From positions 124,001 to 188,000 of the forward strand of contig NZ_BAABJW010000001.1 in the NCBI RefSeq assembly GCF_039543505.1: a stretch of DNA of 64,000 nt. The letters run 5' to 3'. How positions within the stretch are numbered: the first letter of the stretch is position 1; the number at the start of each line of letters is the position of its first letter. The translations under genes were made by a program, and so were the position numbers. The notes under the pieces were generated by a model. It saw only the letters and a list, made by a program, of their open reading frames with translations. It was not told the origin of the DNA and did not search any database. The stretch is from Litoribaculum gwangyangense (GTDB lineage Bacteria; Bacteroidota; Bacteroidia; Flavobacteriales; Flavobacteriaceae). Below, piece by piece: positions 51,767 through 60,673 of this stretch.

Positions 51767-53041
51767 ATGTTTTTAACCTCCAAAGCAGTAGTTCTTTTTC
51801 TGCTGTTTTTTATTACAAATCTTATGTCTTTTTCCCAGGAAGAAGATATAACTACTCAATTTATTCAAAGCGGTAGTTTGTATAAAACGATGAATGATTC
51901 ATCAGAACCATTAGCTCAGTTTAAAGAAGGAGAAAAATGTATCGTAGTCGCTTATTTAGGCAAGTATACTTATAAAATAAAGTATAAAGAATGGGAAGGT
52001 TTTGTAAAAGATCAATTCTTGGTTATTACAGAACGTGTGATGGATTTATATTTTGACCATGAAGAAGAACAACGACAAAAAGCCATTCAAGAAAGAGCAC
52101 AAAGACAAAAAAGAATAGAAGAAATTGCTCATGCAAAAGAAGATTCCATTAAAAAAGTTGAAGATCAAAAGCAGTTAGAAATCTTGGAAGCCGAGAAAAA
52201 AAGACAAGAACAAATCACCCTGAAGAGAAAGCAGGACTCCATCGCAAAAGCCGTTCAAGAGGAAAAGCTTCGGATGGCCCAGGAAACAGCAAAAAGAAAA
52301 CGTGATTCCATCTTTAAAGTTGAGCAGCAAAAAAAACAAGAAGCACTTGAAGCTGAAAGAATACAACTAGAGCTCACTAACCAACAGAGAAGAAAAGACT
52401 CCATCGCAAAAGCCGTTCAAGAAGAAAAACAAAGGATGGCCCAGGAAATAGCAAAAAGAAAACGTGATTCCATCTTTAAAGTTGAGCAGCAAAAACAACG
52501 AGAAGCCCTTGAAGCTGAAAGGAAACAGGTAGAGCTCATGAACCAACAAAGAAGAAAAGACTCTATTGAAAAAGCGGTGAATACCAATAATGCCATTGAA
52601 CTATCATCAGAGGAATTAAAATTTCGTAACACATGCCATTATTTAATAAATGAATACGATATTTTTAAAAAGCAACAAATTATAATTACTGATAAATATT
52701 TTGTTAATGAAAGTCTGAATATTGAACTATTACGACAAGGCAATATTTCTAAAATTCATTTCAATTATTCCGAAAATTTAGGTTGTGCAAGTTACGTACC
52801 CAGCACAAGGTCTAGTGTCTCAATTACGCTTGAAAACAATAAAGAAATTGTATTTTATCATTCAGGAAGCCTAGATTGCGATTATTTTAGTTTAAAGGCC
52901 ATATTATCTGAATCTAAAATAGATCTTTTAAAAAATTCACCAATAAAATCAATCGTATTAAAAGGTACTAAAGCTTCCGTAAGTATCTTGAACATTCAGT
53001 ATAAAGAATTTTTTATGGATAAATTAAAATGTGTTGAATAA
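51767..53041 (+). CDS. Secreted protein with SH3-like domain and tandem coiled-coil repeats
   Basis: 424 aa. Signal peptide about 1-24 (MSFSQ). An SH3-like beta domain follows (about 25-90; GSLYKTMNDSSEPLAQFKEGEKCIVVAYLG). A charged coiled-coil (about 95-275) is built from a 54-residue repeat with units such as RRKDSIAKAVQEEKQRMAQE and KRKRDSIFKVEQQK. The C-terminal about 145 residues form a separate domain that I do not recognise. It is probably an envelope protein whose rod length can change by repeat copy number. Confidence 0.75.
   Translation: MFLTSKAVVLFLLFFITNLMSFSQEEDITTQFIQSGSLYKTMNDSSEPLAQFKEGEKCIVVAYLGKYTYKIKYKEWEGFVKDQFLVITERVMDLYFDHEEEQRQKAIQERAQRQKRIEEIAHAKEDSIKKVEDQKQLEILEAEKKRQEQITLKRKQDSIAKAVQEEKLRMAQETAKRKRDSIFKVEQQKKQEALEAERIQLELTNQQRRKDSIAKAVQEEKQRMAQEIAKRKRDSIFKVEQQKQREALEAERKQVELMNQQRRKDSIEKAVNTNNAIELSSEELKFRNTCHYLINEYDIFKKQQIIITDKYFVNESLNIELLRQGNISKIHFNYSENLGCASYVPSTRSSVSITLENNKEIVFYHSGSLDCDYFSLKAILSESKIDLLKNSPIKSIVLKGTKASVSILNIQYKEFFMDKLKCVE
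52235..52580 (+). repeat. 162-nt in-frame tandem repeats
   Basis: Two full copies (52235-52396 and 52397-52558) and a short third start (from 52559), each beginning GACTCC or GACTCT. They are nearly identical at DNA level over long stretches such as CGTGATTCCATCTTTAAAG, which implies recent duplication. The unit equals 54 codons, so changes in copy number keep the frame. Confidence 0.85.
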
Positions 53042-53731
53042 AAAAAGCACTATCTAAAAATATAGGGCTTTGTGCACCACAATATCCTATTTCCTACCAA
53101 ATTTTAACTTTATTTCAAGGAATTAGTATAACCTATAATGAGATTCTTAAGGTTTATTTTATTCTTATGAGATATTAAACGAGTATTTTAGATTTAATAA
53201 TTTTGTCATCGTTAATGACGCACGCATTTAACAAATTAATATATTTTCATCAATCATAAAGAACCCGTTCACGTACTCCTACTTGCATCGAAACATCTAT
53301 ACCCCTTACTTAGTCGGGAAAGACAAAATTGCAATTTACCTTATAATTCCAAAAGGGCAATGTATCAGCTGTATTTTGAAAATCTGTCCATTCCGAATGA
53401 TTGAATCCTAAATTAGTACAAGCTAACCTTTTATATTAGTAGAAATCGGTTTGGTGTGAAACTAATATACTAACCTAAAAATGGTCCTATGAAAGCAGTA
53501 AGGCAATACATACATTTTTAGATATTAATATTTCAGAAAAAGAAGAATGCAACCTTTATGTAATATATGAGCTCTTTCTTGTTGTTATTTAATATGCTAA
53601 ACATAACCCCATAACTGAATTAAGAAATTTAAATATGTTATAGCCGATAGGTAAGTCGTAAAGTTTTAATATTTAAAAACCTTTAATTACAAAAAATAGG
53701 CTACATTGAAAGAAATTAAAACCTACCTATT
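53042..53731 (+). pseudogene. Degenerate coding remnants in a 690-bp gene gap
   Basis: No intact gene is present. Two open stretches of gene-like composition remain. 53232-53411 (59 codons, no start) contains HRNIYTPYLVGKDKIAIYL and IIPKGQCISCIL, which resembles the opening of thioredoxin-like lipoproteins. 53479-53592, in another frame, reads KAIHTFLDINISEKEECNLY. Being on one strand but in two frames without starts, they look like a decayed gene. This is a weak call. Confidence 0.3.
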
Positions 53732-54199
53732 TTGAAAAAACTACTTTTAATTTCTCTTTTAACATTTTTTTTCTTTAATAACATTGACGCACAAGAAATA
53801 TCTAGGGAAAAATCAAAGAATTCTTTCGTGGAATGGAATTTTGGTGTTGCTTATATGACTGAAGATGATTTCATTTTTCCGGGAACTTCAGTTCTTTGGG
53901 GGGGAACATATATCAATGAAAATAATTTAATTTTTGAATATGAAGCGGGATTTGCACTTCCATCACTTGTTACCGGTAAATTGGGAATAGGTAAAAAGTT
54001 TAATAATACTAAAGTGATCGTCGGAGTAAGACCATTCCCATTTAATCTGTACTTGCAATCTAGTTTTACAAAAGGGAAAAAAGGATATTGGATTACCTCC
54101 ATTGAATTTAACCCACTTAATTCCGATGCATCATTATCATTTCAATCAAAAGCGATTTTGAATTTCGGATACAGATGGTATATACTTAAGAATAAGTAG
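53732..54199 (+). CDS. Orphan secreted protein, putative outer-membrane
   Basis: 155 aa with a TTG start at 53732 (no ATG fits the signal peptide) and a signal peptide about 1-20 (ending IDAQ). The mature part has barrel-like strands (VEWNFGVAYMTEDDF, LIFEYEAGFALPSL, KVIVGVRPFPFNLYLQSSF) and ends NFGYRWYILKNK. No family recognised. It lies in the accessory patch before the tRNA genes. Confidence 0.55.
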   Translation: MKKLLLISLLTFFFFNNIDAQEISREKSKNSFVEWNFGVAYMTEDDFIFPGTSVLWGGTYINENNLIFEYEAGFALPSLVTGKLGIGKKFNNTKVIVGVRPFPFNLYLQSSFTKGKKGYWITSIEFNPLNSDASLSFQSKAILNFGYRWYILKNK

Positions 54200-54309
54200 T
54201 TAAACACCTTAATACCCATAATAAGTTTTGAGAGGTATGCTGCTAATTTTAATAAGTTTCAACTAATCATGGATTAAATAGCCTATACTAAAAGTAATTT
54301 AAACCAATT

Positions 54310-54648
54310 TTGAAAAAAATACTCTTAATTTTTGTTTTAACTCTATTATTTTTAAGATGTGATGAAGTTCAACTGGCTAAAAATATTGTTGAGGAAATAA
54401 TTGAATGTGATGAGTATAGTGTTAAATATCATAGCACAAATAATTGTAATGATTTCACCAATGGCACTGTTTATCTAACTTCCGAAGAATATGAACGCCT
54501 TTTTAATTTAGTAAGCAATGCATTACCTGTACTGTGCGTTTTTGTTACTATAACCCCAAAAAATGGAGGACCAATAAAGATAGGGTATATAAAAGACCTT
54601 GAGAGCTTCCTTAAGATAACTAAAAGTGATGGTAGCCTTTGTAATTAA
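54310..54648 (+). CDS. Orphan small lipoprotein
   Basis: 112 aa with a TTG start and a lipoprotein-type signal ending at Cys17 (LLFLRC). The mature part contains four more cysteines (ECDEY, NNCND, VLCVF, SLCN at the extreme C-terminus) that could form disulfides. No family recognised. It resembles the preceding orphan in its start codon and the sequence around it (ATTTTGAAAAAA). Confidence 0.5.
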   Translation: MKKILLIFVLTLLFLRCDEVQLAKNIVEEIIECDEYSVKYHSTNNCNDFTNGTVYLTSEEYERLFNLVSNALPVLCVFVTITPKNGGPIKIGYIKDLESFLKITKSDGSLCN

Positions 54649-54870
54649 AAAATATTGATAGCACCCATAAAAAACTTCATTCCCAAATACCTTCCTTCTC
54701 AACTGTTATTCAATAGATAAGTTCTTTGTTAAAGTTTTCATGATACCAAGAAACACCATAACGTAGGTAAGAAGTATTAAACTAGGCCATAAACATGATA
54801 AGTAAAATAAAGACTTAAGAATATAACTTTTTGTTATAGCTAATCATGGTAAAACCAAATGAGAAATAAA
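54649..54870. other. Gap between the orphan lipoprotein and the tRNA terminator
   Basis: AT-rich, without an open frame or RNA that I can support. Confidence 0.35.
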
Positions 54871-54909
54871 AAAACCGTAAAGCTTTATAAATAAATCAAT
54901 TACGGTTTT
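54871..54909 (-). terminator. Terminator of the tRNA unit
   Basis: On the minus strand AAAACCGTAA (54900-54909) pairs with TTACGGTTTT (54871-54880) over a 19-nt loop, followed by T residues. It lies 7 bp beyond the 3' end of tRNA-Leu. Confidence 0.75.
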
Positions 54910-54915
54910 AAACAG

Positions 54916-54999
54916 TACTGAAGGCGGGACTTGAACCCGCACGAACTAATGTTCATTGGATTTTAAGTCCAACGTGTCTACCAATTCCACCACTTCAGC
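54916..54999 (-). tRNA. tRNA-Leu (anticodon TAA)
   Basis: 84-nt class II tRNA. Acceptor stem GCTGAAG pairs with CTTCAGT, discriminator A. The D-arm has TGGTAGACA, the anticodon loop ACTTAAAAT contains TAA, a long variable arm follows (GAACATTAGTTC), then T-arm GTTCAAGTCCC. CCA is not encoded. Confidence 0.95.
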
Positions 55000-55026
55000 A
55001 ACTTTGGTATTTTAAGAAAGTTTCAG

Positions 55027-55098
55027 AGCGAAAGACGGGATTTGAACCCGCGACCCTCACCTTGGCAAGGTGATGCTCTACCCCTGAGCTACTTTCGC
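55027..55098 (-). tRNA. tRNA-Gly (anticodon GCC)
   Basis: 72-nt tRNA. Acceptor stem GCGAAAG pairs with CTTTCGC, discriminator T. The D-arm is AGCTCAGGGGTAGAGC, the anticodon loop TTGCCAA, the T-arm GCGGGTTCAAATCCCGT. It lies 27 nt upstream of tRNA-Leu in the same transcript. Confidence 0.96.
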
Positions 55099-55137
55099 AG
55101 TTTTTATAATGAACGCTCAATCCTTCGATTGCGGATG

Positions 55138-55167
55138 CAAATTTAAAATATTTCTACTAAAACCAAA
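55138..55167 (-). promoter_or_regulatory. tRNA-Gly/tRNA-Leu promoter
   Basis: On the minus strand TTTG (55164-55167), an 18-bp spacer and TAAATTTG (55138-55145) match the full Bacteroidota consensus. The start site would fall about 33 nt before tRNA-Gly. It is the best promoter in the window. Confidence 0.75.
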
Positions 55168-55196
55168 GGCTTTTTATAAAATAAATAAAATTTATT

Positions 55197-57809
55197 TTAA
55201 GCTTGTTTTTTCTTGACTAACATACGCTTAATCTCATTCAATTTCATAAGCGCCTCAACGGGAGTAAGAGTATCAATATCAATATGCAATATTTCGTCTT
55301 TTATATTCTCAAGTAGTGGGTCGTCTAAATTAAAAAAACTCAACTGCATGTCATTTTGCATGGATTTAACCTTGTCGGTAAGTTCCTCACTGGAATGTGA
55401 TTGTTCCAGCTTTTTCAGTATTTTATTGGCGCGATGCAACACTTGTTGCGGCATACCGGCCATTTTAGCTACATGAATACCAAAACTATGGGCACTACCA
55501 CCCTTAACCAATTTTCTTAAAAAAAGTACATTATCTTTTAATTCTTTTACTGAAACGTTATAGTTTTTAATGCGCTCAAACGTTTCAGTCATTTCATTTA
55601 GCTCATGATAATGGGTAGCAAAAAGTGTTTTAGGTTTTGCAGGGTGCTCATGTAAATATTCACTAATAGCCCAAGCAATGGAAATTCCATCATAAGTACT
55701 AGTTCCACGACCAATTTCATCTAGTAATACTAAACTTCTGTTGGAAATGTTGTTCAAAATAGAAGCCGTTTCATTCATTTCAACCATAAAAGTGGATTCG
55801 CCCATTGAGATATTATCACTAGCTCCTACTCTAGTAAATATCTTATCTACCAGACCAATCCGAGCAGATTCTGCAGGCACAAAACTTCCTATTTGAGCCA
55901 ATAAAACGATTAATGCCGTTTGACGTAAAATTGCCGATTTACCGGACATATTAGGCCCGGTAATCATGATGATTTGTTGTGAAATCCTATCTAAAAAGAC
56001 ATCGTTGGCTATATAGGCTTCACCTAAAGGTAATTGCTTCTCAATAACAGGGTGGCGACCATCTTTAATTTCTAAATCAAACGAATCATCCATAGTTGGA
56101 TACACGTAATGATTATCTTTTGCCAGTTGAGCAAACCCGCACAAACAATCCAACTGACCAATTAAGTAGGCATTTTGCTGAACCGCTTTTATAAATTGAT
56201 TCATCCAACTCACTAAATCCGCAAATAACTGCTGCTCAATGGCCAAAATACGTTCCTCGGCACCTAAAATTTTAGCTTCATATTCTTTTAGCTCTTCTGT
56301 TATGTAACGTTCGGCACTCACTAGAGTTTGTTTACGAATCCATTCGACTGGAACCTTATCTTTATGAGTATTTCTAACTTCAATATAATAACCAAAAACG
56401 TTGTTAGAGTCTATTTTCAATGAGGTAATCCCCGTGCGCTCGGTTTCTCTTTCAAGCATTTGGTCTAGGTAATTCTTACCTGATTTTGACAACCCTCTTA
56501 ACTCATCCAATTCTGGAGAAAACCCAGCAGAAATCGTGTTTCCTTTCAATACATTTACCGGTGCATCTTCATTCAACGTTTGTTTGATTTTTTCTCGAAG
56601 CACTTCACAACTTTGAAGAGTCTCTCCAATAATTTTCAACGATTCGTTATCACAATTTGAAGCTATAGATTTTATGGGGACAATGGATTCCAAGGAGTTT
56701 TTTAGCTGAATAACTTCACGTGGATTTACCTTACCTGTAGCCGTTTTGGAAATTAAGCGTTCTAAATCTCCTATATGTTTGATGTGATTTTGAATTTTTT
56801 GAAGGGTGTTGTTTTCCTTAGCTAAAAAGCTCACCACCTCATGGCGTTGTTTTATTTTATCTAAACTTTTAAGCGGTAAAGCCAACCAACGTTTTAACAG
56901 GCGTCCGCCCATAGGCGAAATGGTTTTGTCAATCACGTTTAAAAGGGTAACCGCGTTATTATTTGTTGAGTTGTAAAGCTCTAAATTTCTAATTGTAAAT
57001 CTATCCATCCACACATATTCATCTTCAGCAATTCTGGAAATAGAAGTAATATGTTGCAGTTTATGATGTTGCGTCTCACATAAATAATGAAGTATAGAAC
57101 CTGAAGCAATAATGCCTTCATACAAATCTTCAATACCAAAGCCTTTAAGCGTTTTTGTATTAAAGTGCTTTATAAGAGTTTCATAGGCATAATCGGTTTG
57201 GTATACCCAATCTTCCATATAAAAGGTATGAAAATCATCACCAAAAGTTTCTTTAAAAAGACTTCGTTTTTGTTTGGATACCAAAACCTCACTGGGGTTG
57301 AAATTTTGAAGTAGTTTATCAATATATTCGGCATTGCCTTGTGAAGTTAAAAACTCCCCAGTTGATATATCTAAAAATGAAACCCCAATATAGTTTTTAT
57401 CAAAATACACCGAGCATAAAAAGTTATTGGATTTAGACACCAGAACCTCATCGTTTAAAGCCACCCCTGGAGTTACTAATTCGGTAACACCTCGCTTTAC
57501 AATCGTTTTGGTTTGTTTGGGATCTTCCAATTGGTCGCAAATGGCAACACGCTCTCCAGCTTTTACCAACTTGGGTAAATAAGTGTTTAAAGAGTGATGT
57601 GGAAAACCTGCCAACTCGGTTTCACTTTCGCTACCAGCACCTCGTTTGGTTAAAATAATTCCTAAAATACCAGCAGCTCTCACCGCATCTTCACCAAAAG
57701 TTTCGTAAAAATCACCCACACGAAACAATAGCAAAGCATCTGGATACTTTGCCTTAATGGCATTGTATTGTTTCATTAATGGGGTTTCCTTTTTTACTTT
57801 TTTAGCCAA
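55197..57809 (-). CDS. mutS: DNA mismatch repair protein MutS
   Basis: 870-aa mismatch sensor and ATPase. The Phe-x-Glu mismatch-contact motif is in RVGDFYETFG (about residues 30-39), which separates MutS1 from MutS2-type proteins. Walker A is TGPNMSGKSAILRQ, followed by DEIGRGTSTYDGISIAWA and ATHYHEL. The start is a TTG at 57809 giving MAKKVKKETPLMKQYN; the next ATG is 11 codons inside and would remove a conserved basic N-terminus, so I keep the TTG. Confidence 0.96.
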   Translation of the reverse strand: MAKKVKKETPLMKQYNAIKAKYPDALLLFRVGDFYETFGEDAVRAAGILGIILTKRGAGSESETELAGFPHHSLNTYLPKLVKAGERVAICDQLEDPKQTKTIVKRGVTELVTPGVALNDEVLVSKSNNFLCSVYFDKNYIGVSFLDISTGEFLTSQGNAEYIDKLLQNFNPSEVLVSKQKRSLFKETFGDDFHTFYMEDWVYQTDYAYETLIKHFNTKTLKGFGIEDLYEGIIASGSILHYLCETQHHKLQHITSISRIAEDEYVWMDRFTIRNLELYNSTNNNAVTLLNVIDKTISPMGGRLLKRWLALPLKSLDKIKQRHEVVSFLAKENNTLQKIQNHIKHIGDLERLISKTATGKVNPREVIQLKNSLESIVPIKSIASNCDNESLKIIGETLQSCEVLREKIKQTLNEDAPVNVLKGNTISAGFSPELDELRGLSKSGKNYLDQMLERETERTGITSLKIDSNNVFGYYIEVRNTHKDKVPVEWIRKQTLVSAERYITEELKEYEAKILGAEERILAIEQQLFADLVSWMNQFIKAVQQNAYLIGQLDCLCGFAQLAKDNHYVYPTMDDSFDLEIKDGRHPVIEKQLPLGEAYIANDVFLDRISQQIIMITGPNMSGKSAILRQTALIVLLAQIGSFVPAESARIGLVDKIFTRVGASDNISMGESTFMVEMNETASILNNISNRSLVLLDEIGRGTSTYDGISIAWAISEYLHEHPAKPKTLFATHYHELNEMTETFERIKNYNVSVKELKDNVLFLRKLVKGGSAHSFGIHVAKMAGMPQQVLHRANKILKKLEQSHSSEELTDKVKSMQNDMQLSFFNLDDPLLENIKDEILHIDIDTLTPVEALMKLNEIKRMLVKKKQA

Positions 57810-57931
57810 TGGTAAAGTGATTTTTAAATGTTATTTTTGACAAAATTGTAGGATTGCTAATGTAGTATTAATTTAAGGGTTTTTGAAATGGAAACTACAC
57901 AAGTTATCTACAAAAGTTACAAGATTTTAAC

Positions 57932-58468
57932 ATGCGTAAACTAAAAAATAGCGAACTGGATCGTTTGAGTGTTGATGCTTTTAAAGAAGCAGCAAAAACG
58001 CCCATCATTATTGTGCTTGATAATATTAGAAGCTTGAATAATATTGGTTCTGTCTTTAGAACCAGTGACGCATTTTTAATTGAAAAAATTTATCTATGTG
58101 GCATCACCGCAACGCCTCCGCATAAAGATATTCATAAAACTGCTTTGGGAAGTACCGAAACGGTTGATTGGGAATATACTAAAAAGACTTTAGATGTTAT
58201 TGAAAAACTGAAGTTAGAAGGTGTAAAAATCTGCTCCATCGAACAAGCTGAAAATGCCACCATGTTGCATGATTTTAAAATTGAACCAGATACAAAATAT
58301 GCTTTGGTTTTTGGCAATGAAGTAAAAGGCGTTTCGCAAGAGGTGGTAAATACCAGCGATTATGTGATTGAAATTCCGCAATTCGGCACGAAACACTCCT
58401 TGAATATTTCCGTGAGTTGTGGCGTGGTGGTTTGGGATATTTTTTCAAAGTTAAAAGTGAATAGCTAA
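57932..58468 (+). CDS. TrmH-family RNA methyltransferase
   Basis: 178-aa SPOUT methyltransferase. The three knot motifs are visible: LDNIRSLNNIGSVFRTSDAF (motif 1), YALVFGNEVKGVSQEVVN (motif 2) and IEIPQFGTKHSLNISVSCGVVVWDIF (motif 3). It 2'-O-methylates ribose in tRNA or rRNA; the site cannot be told. There is no N-terminal substrate-binding extension. Divergent from mutS. Confidence 0.9.
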   Translation: MRKLKNSELDRLSVDAFKEAAKTPIIIVLDNIRSLNNIGSVFRTSDAFLIEKIYLCGITATPPHKDIHKTALGSTETVDWEYTKKTLDVIEKLKLEGVKICSIEQAENATMLHDFKIEPDTKYALVFGNEVKGVSQEVVNTSDYVIEIPQFGTKHSLNISVSCGVVVWDIFSKLKVNS

Positions 58469-58492
58469 AAGTTAAAAGTCTACTATCTTGTC

Positions 58493-58560
58493 ATTCCTGC
58501 GAAGGCAGGAATCTAAACCCAAGTTGTAGTTATAATTGGATTCCGCACTTGATGCGAAAT
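58493..58560. repeat. REP-like double hairpin element
   Basis: ATTCCTGC/GCAGGAAT (58493-58512, 4-nt loop) is followed 27 bp later by ATTCCGCA/TGCGAAAT (58540-58560, one mismatch). It lies in the spacer after the TrmH gene. The paired ATTCC-type palindromes resemble dispersed intergenic repeats of bacterial genomes. Confidence 0.65.
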
Positions 58561-58572
58561 GAAAACATCTTA

Positions 58573-58601
58573 TTGACTATTTGAAGGATTTACTACCTTT
58601 G
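58573..58601 (+). promoter_or_regulatory. Promoter of the class I methyltransferase gene
   Basis: TTG (58573-58575), an 18-bp spacer and TACCTTTG (58594-58601) match the TTG/TAnnTTTG consensus. The ATG at 58617 is 15 bp further, which supports that start over the TTG at 58581. Confidence 0.65.
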
Positions 58602-58616
58602 ATAAACAATAAAACA

Positions 58617-59270
58617 ATGAAAACTCCAAAGAAACCCTGGCCTACCAAAGCCGTTATGGAGCAAATATATAACCACCATCTTTGGGGTGGAAACGACTTT
58701 GACTTTTACTCTGGTGAAGGATCTCACGATCCAAAAATTATTGATCCGTATCTAGAATCGGTAACCGATTTTTTAAAATCTCACGAAACACCCTTGGTAG
58801 TTTGCGATTTGGGCTGTGGCGATTTCAACATAGGAATACAGCTTACCAAACACACTAAAAAATATATCGCTGTGGATATTGTTGAAAACCTTATTGAACG
58901 AAACAAAACAATATTCAAAAAAGATAACTTAGAGTTTTTCTGTTTAGATATTACAAAAGACGAACTACCAGCAGCAGATTGTGTTATTCTGCGACAAGTA
59001 TTACAACATTTATCTAACGCTGAAATCCAAAAAATTAACGAAAAGCTTATCGATTTTAAGTATGTTGTCCTCACAGAACATATCCCAAAAGGTCTTTTTA
59101 AACCTAATTTAGATATTATCTCAGGACAAGGTAATAGAACCAAAATAAATAGTGGTGTCGATTTATTACAAGCTCCTTTTAATTTAAAAATTAAGGAGAA
59201 CATATGTTTGGACACCTATATTTTGGAAAACCATAAAGGGCAAATTGTAACGAATTTGTACATCATGTAA
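58617..59270 (+). CDS. Class I SAM-dependent methyltransferase
   Basis: 217 aa. The SAM-binding motif I is VVCDLGCGDFNIGIQL (about residues 61-76), with acidic motif II in IAVDIVENLIERNK and VILRQVLQHLSNAEI as motif IV. The N-terminus KKPWPTKAVMEQIYNHHLWGG and internal GQGNRTKINSG suggest a small-molecule or tRNA-modifying branch, but no substrate can be named. It has its own promoter just upstream. Confidence 0.85.
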   Translation: MKTPKKPWPTKAVMEQIYNHHLWGGNDFDFYSGEGSHDPKIIDPYLESVTDFLKSHETPLVVCDLGCGDFNIGIQLTKHTKKYIAVDIVENLIERNKTIFKKDNLEFFCLDITKDELPAADCVILRQVLQHLSNAEIQKINEKLIDFKYVVLTEHIPKGLFKPNLDIISGQGNRTKINSGVDLLQAPFNLKIKENICLDTYILENHKGQIVTNLYIM

Positions 59271-59346
59271 AAAGTTTTTCAGTTAAGCCTTTTGACAAAA
59301 ATACCCTACAATTTAGTTTGATTCTTAATTTTTAAAAATATAACTT

Positions 59347-59403
59347 CGCTTATCGGTGGATATAAATCATTAAAACGAATTCATATCCTAAACGTTAGCA
59401 AAC
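59347..59403 (+). repeat. Left inverted-repeat end of the T9SS gene unit
   Basis: Order: CGCTTATCGGT (59347-59357), a GGATAT/ATATCC hairpin (59358-59388), then GTTAGCAAAC (59394-59403). The same three parts occur in mirror order after the gene at 60674-60807. Confidence 0.7.
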
Positions 59404-59420
59404 ATTATAAAAAAATAACT

Positions 59421-60620
59421 ATGAAAAAAACAAAACTATTTATCCTTCTTATTTTAATTAGTATTTCTGCCCTTGCACAAGAATGGAATATTCAACACGA
59501 AGAGCCTGGTGGAAATCGATTAAGGTCAATTTCTATGGTATCTGAAAATATTGGCTATGCTGCAGGTGAAAATGGTAAAATATTAAAAACCACAGATGGT
59601 GAGACGTGGAATGATATATCACTTACTACGCCTACTTATATTTTCTCTGTCCATTTTACAGATGCAGATACAGGTTTTATTGCTGGAAGTCAAGGTATGT
59701 TAAAAAAAACTGTAGACGGAGGTTTAAGCTGGATAGACCAAGAAATAGGAACAGATGAAAGCTTAAGGTGTGTAAGGTTTTTGAATCAAAATTTAGGGTT
59801 TGCTGTCGGTCGGAATGGCACAATATTAAAAACTAATGATGGAGGAGCGAATTGGGTGAACCTTACGAATTTAAGCTTTGACAAACATATAAATTATGTT
59901 CACATTATTGATTCTGACATTATTTATCTCGCTACTGATAGCAGTCTTGGGAGCGATAGCCTTAGAAAATCTACTGATGGAGGTCAAAATTGGGTGTCAT
60001 TGCAAACAAATATCGATAACCCATCTCCTGCTGTTCACTTTACTGATGTAGATAATGGTATTATTATAGGTCCATTAGGTAGATTATCTCGAACAACCGA
60101 TGGTGGGAACAATTGGCAACCACAGAATAGCAATACAGGTTGGGATTTACATTCTGTAAGTTTTATCGATAAAAATAACGGTTACGTCACGGGGCATTTA
60201 GGTACAATTCGAAAAACAACTGATGGAGGACTTAATTGGGAAGTTGAATCAAGTGGTACTAATAATATATTATATTCAGTTCAAATGATTGAAAACTCAA
60301 TATATGCCGTTGGGACACAATCTGTAGTGCTGAAAAAAGTTAGCGAAAATTTATCTATAAATGAGAATTCTATAAGTAATAAAATATTAATATATCCAAC
60401 AATTACAAGTGGTAAAATAGAAGTATCTACAAGTTTTCCACAAACTTCATCGTCCATAAAAATAATTAATTTACACGGAAAGGTAGTTCAGTCTATAAAT
60501 CTAAACTTAGCAAAGAGTAAAATTATTACTCTTAATCCAACCTTGCAGAATGGCTTATACTTTGTTAGAATCTCAATGAATAATTTGATGATTTCAAAAA
60601 AAATTATACTAAATAAATGA
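59421..60620 (+). CDS. Ycf48/Hcf136-like repeat protein with T9SS sorting domain
   Basis: 399 aa. Signal peptide about 1-19 (ending ALAQ). About seven BNR/Ycf48-like beta-propeller repeats carry the motif (K)TTDGGxxW (KTTDGETWN, KTVDGGLSW, KTNDGGANW, KSTDGGQNW, RTTDGGNNW, KTTDGGLNW). The last about 75 residues (KILIYPTITSGKIEVS ... GLYFVRISMNNLMISKKIILNK) form a type A T9SS C-terminal sorting domain, so the protein is secreted across the outer membrane and probably surface-attached. It lies inside nested inverted repeats. Confidence 0.88.
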   Translation: MKKTKLFILLILISISALAQEWNIQHEEPGGNRLRSISMVSENIGYAAGENGKILKTTDGETWNDISLTTPTYIFSVHFTDADTGFIAGSQGMLKKTVDGGLSWIDQEIGTDESLRCVRFLNQNLGFAVGRNGTILKTNDGGANWVNLTNLSFDKHINYVHIIDSDIIYLATDSSLGSDSLRKSTDGGQNWVSLQTNIDNPSPAVHFTDVDNGIIIGPLGRLSRTTDGGNNWQPQNSNTGWDLHSVSFIDKNNGYVTGHLGTIRKTTDGGLNWEVESSGTNNILYSVQMIENSIYAVGTQSVVLKKVSENLSINENSISNKILIYPTITSGKIEVSTSFPQTSSSIKIINLHGKVVQSINLNLAKSKIITLNPTLQNGLYFVRISMNNLMISKKIILNK

Positions 60621-60673
60621 TTGATTAATTTTTAAAATGGGAATTTCAGAATTTATAATGAAAATAAAATAAC

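Noticed and set aside
51767..53041. CRISPR or other spaced-repeat array in the repetitive part
   Set aside because: The repeats are 162-nt, contiguous and in frame with a coiled-coil protein, with no unique spacers.
53232..53411. A functional small gene in the gap at 53.2 kb
   Set aside because: The 59-codon frame is bounded by stops, has no start codon, and related-looking sequence continues in another frame. A remnant is more likely.
58781..59215. 144-aa frame opposite the class I methyltransferase
   Set aside because: The plus-strand gene has an exact promoter and a SAM-binding motif. The antisense frame has no support of its own.
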